Source: Candidatus Limivivens intestinipullorum
GTDB taxonomy: Bacteria; Bacillota; Clostridia; Lachnospirales; Lachnospiraceae
Assembly: GCA_018711185.1 (NCBI GenBank)
Contig: DVIQ01000004.1
Location: 1 to 64,000 of the forward strand
Direction of reading: 5' to 3'
Length of the DNA: 64,000 bases
Shown here: positions 1 through 6,805 of the stretch, piece after piece
Layout of the letters: each line of letters starts with the position of its first letter
Position numbering within the stretch: position 1 is the first letter of the stretch
The notes under the pieces: model-generated
Databases searched by the model: none
Seen by the model: only the letters and a program-made list of their open reading frames with translations
What the model was told of the DNA's origin: nothing
Made by a program: the position numbers and the translations under genes

Positions 1-404
1 AGAGAAACGTTCAGGCCAACAAGGGCAGCCTTTTTCGAGTCGAATTTATCATTATGCAGTTTCCTTATGTTGATATTTGTGCTATTCTTAGTGATGATAG
101 GATTAATGACTGAGCAGTCAAACCCCTTATCACGAAGGAAGCACAGGAGCGGGATGTGGTAGATCCCGGTAGACTCAAGGAAGCAGCGGCTTTTGAGAGA
201 ATACGTCTCTTGCGCTTCCTTTATTTTTGCGACAGCCAGGTCTCTGGAGCCTGGATCCGAATGGACGATTTTAAAGGGCTTCCCGGTAAAAGAACCGTTA
301 GGGAGGGCGATAGACATCCAGGTAAAATCAGCGCCGACATCAAGGCCGACAGAGAGGTGAGAAGAAACGCTGTCAATAAGTGCAAGTAATCTTTTGTAAT
401 GCAT
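1..404 (-). CDS. IS110-family transposase, N-terminal part (cut by window edge)
   Basis: Reading the minus strand from the ATG at 404-402 gives an open frame of about 134 codons to the window edge. The start MHYKRLLALIDSVSSHL is followed by VGLDVGADFTW, matching the first acidic block of the DEDD (RuvC-like) catalytic domain of IS110 transposases. Further on come LESTGIYHIPLLCFLRDKG and then INPIITKNSTN with KLHNDKFDSKKAA, which match the family's E-x-T-G-x-Y and K-x-D-x-x-D/K-A blocks. A ribosome site GGAAAGG lies about 7 nt before the ATG. Proteins of this family excise and insert their element guided by a structured RNA made from the element's own end. The C-terminal Tnp_20 domain with its catalytic serine lies outside the window, so I cannot say whether the gene is intact. 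Confidence 0.85.
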   Translation of the reverse strand, partial: MHYKRLLALIDSVSSHLSVGLDVGADFTWMSIALPNGSFTGKPFKIVHSDPGSRDLAVAKIKEAQETYSLKSRCFLESTGIYHIPLLCFLRDKGFDCSVINPIITKNSTNINIRKLHNDKFDSKKAALVGLNVS

Positions 405-414
405 AGAAAATATC

Positions 415-606
415 CTTTCCGGCAGGCATCCATTTCCAAAAGGCGGATACACAACCTAGCGGCTTATACAGGTATAGCCTGAGGCTTCCCAACCAGCCAA
501 ACCATAAATCACCACCGAATGGACAGACAGACTTTCTAAGAGGTTTTCCCGGCGGAAGACCGGGTCCCAAGGAGGAAACGTCAATCGCCCTGCCTCAGTG
601 ATTATA
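415..606 (-). ncRNA. Candidate IS110 bridge RNA region
   Basis: IS110-group elements encode a bridge RNA in the non-coding end upstream of the recombinase gene. Here the minus strand carries a perfect TATAAT (complement of 601-606) facing the transposase, followed by about 190 nt with no convincing ORF. It contains a CCCGG/CCGGG hairpin (complement of about 549-565) and two related segments, GAGGTATAATC and GGCTATACCTG, about 130 nt apart. Promoter and hairpins are visible. The RNA itself and its loops are inferred from family knowledge, and the ends given are approximate. Confidence 0.35.
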
Positions 607-722
607 CCTCAGGATCTGGCCTGGTGCATATGGAAGTCTCAGACACGGTAAGGAAAGAATAACTTCTGATGGAGAGGGAATCCCTCCTTCAGTTATTCAT
701 TTAGACTTTGTAACTATTAACC

Positions 723-742
723 TGTAGTCATTATTGACTACA
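723..742. repeat. Short perfect inverted repeat near IS boundary
   Basis: TGTAGTCA and TGACTACA form an 8-bp perfect inverted repeat around a 4-nt spacer (TTAT), 26 bp before the permease start. It could be an operator or a remnant of the IS110 target, since some IS110 relatives insert at palindromes. The sequence alone does not decide. Confidence 0.4.
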
Positions 743-768
743 CCATTATTATACTAGGAGAGAGTATT

Positions 769-1671
769 ATGAGAGAAAAAGCTCTGAAAGAAAGTACGAT
801 ATGGCAGGTTGTTGCACATATGGTTATGATTATCGGTTCACTTTTGGCTCTGCTGCCGTTTGTCCTTTTGGTTATTGCGTCATTCACAGATAATCAGACG
901 GCATTAGTGAATGGTTATTCTTTTACGCCGGAAAAATGGAGTCTAGCCGCATATGAGTATATAGCTGCTCAGTGGTCTACAATCGGACGTGCCTATCTTA
1001 TGACGATTTTAGTAACAGTCATCGGAACAGTATTAAGTTTAGTGATTACCAGCACATTTGCATTCGCAGTAAGCAATGACAAGCTCCCAGGACATAAAGT
1101 GTTGATGTTTTTATGCATTTTTACAATGCTGTTTAATGGAGGAATTGTAGCAAGCTATTATATATATTCCAATATCTTTCATATTAGAGATACCATATGG
1201 GCATTGATTGTACCTACACTGTTAATGAGTCCATTTAATGTTGTCCTAGTAAAGAATTATTTTACAAACAGTATCAGTCCAAGTATATTAGAGGCCGCTC
1301 AGATCGATGGCGCCAGCGTTTTTGCAGTTTTTCTCAAAATCGTTATTCCTCTTTCCGTTCCGATTTTGGCAACGGTAGGTCTTATGACTGCGATTGCGTA
1401 TTGGAATGACTGGACGAATGGATTATATTATCTGACAGAAATGAACGGAGCTGATCTTTTTACGATTCAGATTGTTCTGAATAAAATAAATGAAAATATT
1501 AATTTCCTTGCAAACAATTCGGAATTAGCAGCGACTGCGGCTTCACAGCTTCCGTCAACTACCATGCGAATGGCGATTGCTGTAATTGGTATTTTGCCAA
1601 TTATTATTGCATATCCGTTTTTCCAGAGATACTTTGTGAAAGGTATTACTTTGGGTGGTGTAAAAGAATAA
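769..1671 (+). CDS. Carbohydrate ABC transporter permease, MalG/LplC type
   Basis: This 300-residue integral membrane protein is an inner subunit of a binding-protein-dependent sugar importer. It has an N-terminal membrane segment at about residues 15-37, four or five further hydrophobic segments, and the cytoplasmic EAA loop (EAAQIDGASVFAVFLKIVIP, near residues 176-195) that docks on the ATPase. Its length and ending (FVKGITLGGVKE) match the LplC/YtcP branch of MalG-like permeases. RBS AGGAGAG lies 8 nt before the ATG. The usual partners (binding protein, first permease) should lie upstream but are replaced in this window by an IS110 element, so the operon is probably split and expression may depend on a new promoter. 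Codon use is AT-rich compared with genes after 3187. The beta-glucosidase follows 19 bp downstream, pointing to a beta-glucoside or cello-oligosaccharide substrate. Confidence 0.88.
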   Translation: MREKALKESTIWQVVAHMVMIIGSLLALLPFVLLVIASFTDNQTALVNGYSFTPEKWSLAAYEYIAAQWSTIGRAYLMTILVTVIGTVLSLVITSTFAFAVSNDKLPGHKVLMFLCIFTMLFNGGIVASYYIYSNIFHIRDTIWALIVPTLLMSPFNVVLVKNYFTNSISPSILEAAQIDGASVFAVFLKIVIPLSVPILATVGLMTAIAYWNDWTNGLYYLTEMNGADLFTIQIVLNKINENINFLANNSELAATAASQLPSTTMRMAIAVIGILPIIIAYPFFQRYFVKGITLGGVKE

Positions 1672-1690
1672 TAATATAGGAGATAAAAAG

Positions 1691-3034
1691 ATGAAATTTG
1701 ATAAAAATTTTCTTTTTGGTGTAGCGACAAGTGCGGCGCAGGTAGAAGGAGCGGCGTTGGAGGATGGGAGAGGTTTGTCCATCTGGGATACATTCGCAAG
1801 AATCCCAGGAGCCATTGCTGACGGAAGCCTGCCGGATCCCACATGCGATATGTACCATCATTGGAAGTCCGATATTCAGCTCATGAAGGAACTGAATATA
1901 GAATCATACCGTTTTTCGTTTTCCTGGTCCAGAATCCTGCCGGATGGCAAAGGAAGGATTAATGAAAAAGGCCTGGACTATTATAAACGCATGATTGATG
2001 AACTTCATAAACAGGGAATTGTACCGAATGCGACGATCTACCATTGGGATCTTCCGTATGAGCTGGAAAGAGAAGGCGGATGGCTGAACAGGGATATTGT
2101 AAATTGGTATGGAGAATATGCATCGCTTCTTTTTAAAGAGTTTGGAGACAGCGTTCCGATTTGGGCAACAATTAATGAACCTGTTGCGACTTATGTAGGA
2201 TACGCTATGGGTTTCTTTGCGCCAGGATACAAAAATGAGAAATATGGTCGTCAAGTGAATCATCATATTTTGTTTGCGCATGGGGAAGGTGTACAGAGAT
2301 TTCGGGAAGCGGGTCTTAAAGATGCAAAAATCGGCATAGTTGTAGATATTTGGAATCACCATCCTCTTAGGCCAGATAATGAGGAAGATCAGAGATTGGC
2401 CGAAATGGAAAATGAGAAGACATATCGTTCATATTTAAATCCCATTTTTCGCGGCTGTTATTCTGACAAGCTTCTGCATTATATGGAGGAGAATCATTGT
2501 ATGCCGCAAATGGAGCCGGGCGATATGGAAAAAATTTCCCGGAAGATAGATTTCTTTGGGCTGAACTGCTATAACCGGGTAGTTGATTGTGCCGATCCGG
2601 ATCTTTTGCAAAATCGAAAAAGGGAGATTCTTGGTGGAAATTATCTCGATGATGGCACAGAATTTTATCCTAAAGCGGTTTATGATGCTGCGCATATTTT
2701 ACATGATGAGTATAAATTGGATATTCCGATTTATGTGACCGAAAATGGTCTTGCGAATTGCAAGCAGCAGGTAGAAGAGGATGGAAGTATTCATGACACA
2801 GAGAGAATTCAGTATCTTAATGGATTTTTAGAGTGGATTGAAAAGGCCATTAATGATGGAATTGACATTAGAGGCTATTATGTTTGGTCCTTATTGGATA
2901 ACTGGGAATGGTGCGGAGGACATAAGGCAAGATATGGATTAGTGCATGTCGATTTTGATACGCAACAGCGTACTTGTAAGGATAGCGCAGTATGGTATAA
3001 AAATAAAATTGCTGAAGTGAAGAAAGATAGTTAA
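1691..3034 (+). CDS. GH1 family beta-glucosidase
   Basis: A 447-residue (beta/alpha)8-barrel glycoside hydrolase of family 1. The N-terminal signature FLFGVATSAAQVEG is present. The acid/base glutamate is in TINEP (Glu163) and the nucleophile in YVTENG (Glu351). The loop SLLDNWEW near residue 400 keeps the NWEW of enzymes acting on unphosphorylated glucosides, and the 6-phospho-beta-glycosidase S-x-K-x-Y pattern is not obvious, so I favour a plain beta-glucosidase. This fits uptake by the ABC permease just upstream rather than by a PTS. There is no signal peptide, so it acts in the cytoplasm. RBS AGGAGAT. It shares the AT-rich composition of the permease gene, and both probably entered the genome together. 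Confidence 0.93.
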   Translation: MKFDKNFLFGVATSAAQVEGAALEDGRGLSIWDTFARIPGAIADGSLPDPTCDMYHHWKSDIQLMKELNIESYRFSFSWSRILPDGKGRINEKGLDYYKRMIDELHKQGIVPNATIYHWDLPYELEREGGWLNRDIVNWYGEYASLLFKEFGDSVPIWATINEPVATYVGYAMGFFAPGYKNEKYGRQVNHHILFAHGEGVQRFREAGLKDAKIGIVVDIWNHHPLRPDNEEDQRLAEMENEKTYRSYLNPIFRGCYSDKLLHYMEENHCMPQMEPGDMEKISRKIDFFGLNCYNRVVDCADPDLLQNRKREILGGNYLDDGTEFYPKAVYDAAHILHDEYKLDIPIYVTENGLANCKQQVEEDGSIHDTERIQYLNGFLEWIEKAINDGIDIRGYYVWSLLDNWEWCGGHKARYGLVHVDFDTQQRTCKDSAVWYKNKIAEVKKDS

Positions 3035-3073
3035 TAAGCATATTTTTTAATACATATGAAAGAGACATACAGG

Positions 3074-3159
3074 GCTGTTGCAAAACACAGAAATTCAACA
3101 AGATTTGAAATCAATTATATTGGTTCAATATCCTGTATGAAAATGCGTTTTGCAACAGC
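3074..3159. repeat. 86-bp inverted-repeat unit, MITE-like
   Basis: A 13-bp perfect inverted repeat, GCTGTTGCAAAAC at 3074-3086 and its complement at 3147-3159, encloses about 60 bp of AT-rich DNA. Termini of the CTGTTGCAAAA type are common on small transposon-derived elements, so a MITE remnant is plausible. It could also form a long-loop hairpin acting as a terminator after the glucosidase gene. It sits exactly where base composition switches from AT-rich to GC-rich. Confidence 0.55.
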
Positions 3160-3186
3160 TATTTCATTTTTAGGAGGTAAAAGCTC

Positions 3187-5877
3187 TTGAAATTGCAGGA
3201 CAAAATTACACAAGTCTTAAACGGAACCGAGGACAGTTATATTTTCCCATTCTTCTGGCAGCACGGGGAGGACCAGGCGGTTCTTCGGGAATACATGAAA
3301 GCCATTTACGAGGCGAATATCCGCCAGGTATGCGTGGAGAGCCGGCCCCACCCGGATTTTGCCGGCCCCGGCTGGTGGCGGGATATGGATGTGATTCTGG
3401 ACGAGGCCGTAAAGCGGGATATGCGGGTGTGGATCCTGGATGACCAGCATTTCCCCACCGGCTACGCCGCCGGGGCGGTGGAGCATGCCGACCCCGCTTA
3501 CTGCCATCAGTATCTGGACTATAATACCCTGGTGTCCTGGGGGCCAAAGCCCCGGATGGAGGTGGACGTGGCGGCTTACGCGAAGCCCCAGCCCACCCCG
3601 CCCTGGATGCCGCCCCAGCCGCCGGCAAAGAGGGTGTTTCATGACGACCGGCTGTTTCGGGTTCTGGCCTGCCGGATTCTGGAAGGCGGGCTGGAGGAGA
3701 CTCCGGTGGATCTGACAGATCGGGTCCGGGACGGAAAGCTTGTCTGGGACGTGCCTAAGGGGTATTGGAAGCTTTATATTATCTACCTGACCAGGGACGC
3801 CAGAGGACGGAATGACTACATCAATTTTCTGGATAAGGATTCCTGCCGTCTCCTGATCGACGCGGTTTACGAGCCGCACTATGAGAAGTATGGTTCTCTG
3901 TTCGGGAACACCATCGCGGGCTTTTTCAGCGACGAGCCGCCCATTGGAAACACGCCGGGCTATACGCCGGGGGATCTCATCGGCAAGCCGGATATGCCCC
4001 TTTCCTGGTCAAAGGAGATGGAGGCAGCCATGGACCGGGAGTACGGAAGCGGACAGTGGCGTTCCCATCTGAACTGCCTTTGGAGCAAGGGGAAGGATGA
4101 TCACGAGACAGCCAGGATGCGAACGGCCTATATGAACGCTGTAAGCCGCTTGGTGGCGGAGTGCTTTTCCGGGCAGCTAGGGGCCTGGTGCGAGGACCAC
4201 GGAGTGGAATACATCGGACACATGCTGGAGGACTGTGATTCCAACGCGAATCTTGGTCCGAGTATGGGGCATTTCTTCCGGGGCCTGTCAGGCCAGCACA
4301 TGGCCGGTATCGACAATATCGGCGGCCAGGTAGTGCCCGGCGGCCAGGATATGCCAAGACGGCAGCCGTCCATGTGCCAGGACGACGCCGGCTTCTACCA
4401 CTATATGCTGGGCCGGATGGGGGCGTCCATGGGCGTCATCGATCCAAAGAAAAAGGGACGCTGCATGTGCGAGAATTTCGGAGCCTACGGCTGGAGGCTG
4501 GGCGTGCGCACAGAAAAATATCTGACGGATCATTTTCTGGCAAGGGGCGTGAACCGCTTTGTGCCCCATGCATTCTCGCCCAAGGCATTTCCGGATCCGG
4601 ATTGCCCGCCTCATTTTTACGCCCATGGGGAGAATCCCCAGTACCGTGCCTTTGGGCAGCTTATGGCCTACACGAACCGGCTCTGCCATCTGCTGGACGG
4701 CGGAACGGACTGCTCCGGCGTGGCTCTTCTTTACCACGGAGAGAGCCAGTGGGCGGGCCAATACGAGAGCAACATTCTGGCCTGCCGGGCTTTGACGGAG
4801 CATCAGATCGGCTTTCTTCTGGTTCCGGCGGATACGCTGGAGGATACCGCGGTGACGGTTTTCGATGAGGAGGAAAAAGTTCTGCGGGTTAACGGAACCA
4901 GGCTTCATGCCCTGGTGGTATCCGGCTGCCGATACCTGACGAAACCGGCTGCGGAGTTTATCGGAAGGGCGGCAAAGACCGGATTTCCGGTGATCTTTAC
5001 CGGACGGCTTCCGGAAGGCGTAAGCGATGTGGATGCGGAAGAGAGCGGGCGGCTTTTGGAAGGTATAAAGGCGTGTCCGGTGGTTCCCGTCGCAGAGCTT
5101 CCGTCGGTATTCGAGGGTTTTCCGTACCGGACGGCGCGGCTGGAAAAACCGGACCGCTTCCTCACCGTGTATCATTATGAGAACCAGGGGGACGTGTTCG
5201 CGCTTCTGAACGAAAATCCCTCCGAAACCTTCGAACAGTGGGTGACCCTCCCGGCTTCTGTCCGGCTGACCGTCTACGATGCCTGGAGAAACCGGCTGTC
5301 GCCGGCGAAGATGGAGCGGGCCGGGGATGCCTGGAAGGTGTATGTGCGCCTGGCGCCTTTGGAAATGCTGGTTCTTGCGGACGCGGGGGAGCTGACGCCC
5401 AAAGCGGAGGCCGACGCGAAACCTGCGGCTGATGCGAAACGTGAATGTATGGAATTGACCGCGTTCCGGGTATCCCGGTGCCAGGCGAAGGAGTACCCGG
5501 CCTTTTACGGGGAAGAGGACGCGGATCTGATAAACGGCATGGAAGGGCTGCATCCGGAGTTTTCCGGCTATTACCGCTACGAGACCACGGTGCGGGCCGA
5601 GAATTGGCAGGCGGCCTGCCTGACCATAGGGGACGCCTATGAGTCCGCGGAGGTCTTCGTAAACGGCGCGTCCGTTGGAATGGTGACGGCCCAGCCCTAT
5701 TTCTTTGAGCTTGGCGATCTGGACGGAGACGTTTCCCTTGCTATCGAGGTAGCTACCACCCTGGAGCGCAAAGGGGCTTCCATAGGGGCCGACGTGCAGG
5801 GAATGGGAACGGGAGCGCCCTTATCCCCCACCGGGATTGTGGGCGAAGTAATCTTGTCGTACCGGAGAGAAGCCTGA
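3187..5877 (+). CDS. Large glycoside hydrolase, GH106-like (possible alpha-L-rhamnosidase)
   Basis: An 896-residue protein starting at TTG, 7 nt after AGGAGG. The N-terminal 450 residues read as a TIM-barrel glycosidase resembling the GH106 alpha-L-rhamnosidase group: EYMKAIYEANIRQVCVESR, then DMRVWILDDQHFPTGYAAG (about residues 78-96), an acidic strand end GFFSDEP (Glu250) and GHMLEDCDSNAN (Glu348). The last 130 residues form a beta-sandwich like the sugar-binding domain of GH2 enzymes (GYYRYETTVRAENW, VFVNGASVGM). There is no signal peptide, so the substrate is probably imported first. It heads a run with an MBL-fold protein and a GH3 enzyme, suggesting stepwise trimming of a plant or host glycoside. 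The rhamnose assignment rests on fold resemblance and on the rhamnulokinase elsewhere in the window; the specificity is uncertain. Confidence 0.6.
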   Translation: MKLQDKITQVLNGTEDSYIFPFFWQHGEDQAVLREYMKAIYEANIRQVCVESRPHPDFAGPGWWRDMDVILDEAVKRDMRVWILDDQHFPTGYAAGAVEHADPAYCHQYLDYNTLVSWGPKPRMEVDVAAYAKPQPTPPWMPPQPPAKRVFHDDRLFRVLACRILEGGLEETPVDLTDRVRDGKLVWDVPKGYWKLYIIYLTRDARGRNDYINFLDKDSCRLLIDAVYEPHYEKYGSLFGNTIAGFFSDEPPIGNTPGYTPGDLIGKPDMPLSWSKEMEAAMDREYGSGQWRSHLNCLWSKGKDDHETARMRTAYMNAVSRLVAECFSGQLGAWCEDHGVEYIGHMLEDCDSNANLGPSMGHFFRGLSGQHMAGIDNIGGQVVPGGQDMPRRQPSMCQDDAGFYHYMLGRMGASMGVIDPKKKGRCMCENFGAYGWRLGVRTEKYLTDHFLARGVNRFVPHAFSPKAFPDPDCPPHFYAHGENPQYRAFGQLMAYTNRLCHLLDGGTDCSGVALLYHGESQWAGQYESNILACRALTEHQIGFLLVPADTLEDTAVTVFDEEEKVLRVNGTRLHALVVSGCRYLTKPAAEFIGRAAKTGFPVIFTGRLPEGVSDVDAEESGRLLEGIKACPVVPVAELPSVFEGFPYRTARLEKPDRFLTVYHYENQGDVFALLNENPSETFEQWVTLPASVRLTVYDAWRNRLSPAKMERAGDAWKVYVRLAPLEMLVLADAGELTPKAEADAKPAADAKRECMELTAFRVSRCQAKEYPAFYGEEDADLINGMEGLHPEFSGYYRYETTVRAENWQAACLTIGDAYESAEVFVNGASVGMVTAQPYFFELGDLDGDVSLAIEVATTLERKGASIGADVQGMGTGAPLSPTGIVGEVILSYRREA

Positions 5878-5953
5878 CACGGGAAAACAAGAAGGAAACG
5901 CTGTGTTTTCGCCGCGGAAAACGAAAGCATGGCCGGAAACAGGAGAGAAGATT

Positions 5954-6805
5954 ATGAACTATTATCATACAGAAACCGTAAACGACCATATCACGGCGAT
6001 TCACAGCCTGACCGGTGAGATTCTGTATCTGGTGGAGGGCAGCCGCGGGGCTGCCCTGATCGATACCTGCCTGGGGGTAGGTCATTTAAAGGCCCTGGTG
6101 GATTCTCTGACAGAGAAACCCCTGACGGTTCTTCTGACCCACGGGCATCTGGATCACGCCCAGGGCGCGCCGGAGTTTGATACGGTATATTTAAATAAAA
6201 AGGATTTGGAACTTTATAAAAAACAGTCTCCCTGGGAGGAGCGCAAAGGCTATATAAAAAGCGGCGTTTCCCCGGAGGAGTTCGCCAAGCTTACGGACGC
6301 GGATTTCGTGCCGCCCATGCCGGAAAAGGAATTTTCAGAGCTTGCGGACGGCATGACGTTTGATCTGGGGGGCATTTCGATTCAGGCTTTTTCCTATCCG
6401 GGACACACTCAGGGCAGTATGGTCTTTCTACTGAAGGAAGACCGAATTCTGATACTGGGAGACGCCTGCAACAATTCCACCTTTCTGTTCGGCAAGGAGA
6501 CCTGTTCCGTGGAGGAATACCGGGAGAACACCGTAAAAACGGCGCGGCGGCTGGAAGGGCTCTATGACCGGGTATTTCTCTCTCACAAGGTGATGGAGAC
6601 CGGAAAAGAGATTCTGGCGAACATGGAGGAACTTTGCGGGGAGATTATGGAGGGAAAGACGGACGACCTGCCCTTTGAATTTATGGGGACAAAAGCCTGC
6701 ATCGCGAAAAGGTGCAAAGAAGGCTTTGTCCGGGAGGACGGAAAGTGCGGGAATCTGATTTACCGCAAGAATCATATATGGAAAGACCGGAGGACAGAAG
6801 AATGA
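5954..6805 (+). CDS. MBL-fold metallo-hydrolase
   Basis: A 283-residue metallo-beta-lactamase-fold protein. The metal-binding signature THGHLDH gives His63, His65, Asp67 and His68; a further histidine follows in GHTQGSM and an aspartate in LGDACNNS. A typical in-frame ATG at 5954 with AGGAGAG upstream is preferred over an upstream start at 5903 that has no RBS. The C-terminal tail is Cys/basic-rich (CIAKRCKEGFVREDGKCGN). The gene follows the GH106-like gene and overlaps the GH3 start by 4 bp (ATGA), so the three are co-transcribed. The family includes hydrolases of thioesters, lactones and phosphodiesters; nothing here fixes the substrate. Confidence 0.8.
   Translation: MNYYHTETVNDHITAIHSLTGEILYLVEGSRGAALIDTCLGVGHLKALVDSLTEKPLTVLLTHGHLDHAQGAPEFDTVYLNKKDLELYKKQSPWEERKGYIKSGVSPEEFAKLTDADFVPPMPEKEFSELADGMTFDLGGISIQAFSYPGHTQGSMVFLLKEDRILILGDACNNSTFLFGKETCSVEEYRENTVKTARRLEGLYDRVFLSHKVMETGKEILANMEELCGEIMEGKTDDLPFEFMGTKACIAKRCKEGFVREDGKCGNLIYRKNHIWKDRRTEE

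Larger units (their letters stand above)
1..745 (-). mobile_element. IS110-family insertion element, one end (partial)
   Basis: The element consists of a minus-strand IS110-type transposase gene that leaves the window at base 1, plus about 300 bp of non-coding DNA upstream of its start codon, the normal layout of an IS110 left end. The outer boundary is not marked by long terminal inverted repeats, as expected for this family. I place it somewhere between about 660 and 745, just before the AT-rich permease gene at 769. It seems to have landed inside an ABC importer operon, because the permease at 769 has no partner permease or binding protein beside it in the window. Confidence 0.6.

Noticed and set aside
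749..756. TATACT near 750 as promoter of the orphan permease
   Set aside because: The TTGACT upstream is only 10 bp away, too close for a sigma-A promoter, so I did not annotate it.
4288..5553. Long minus-strand frame opposite the GH106-like gene
   Set aside because: Composition is Arg/His/Pro-rich and it lies inside a strongly supported coding gene with matching RBS and family motifs.
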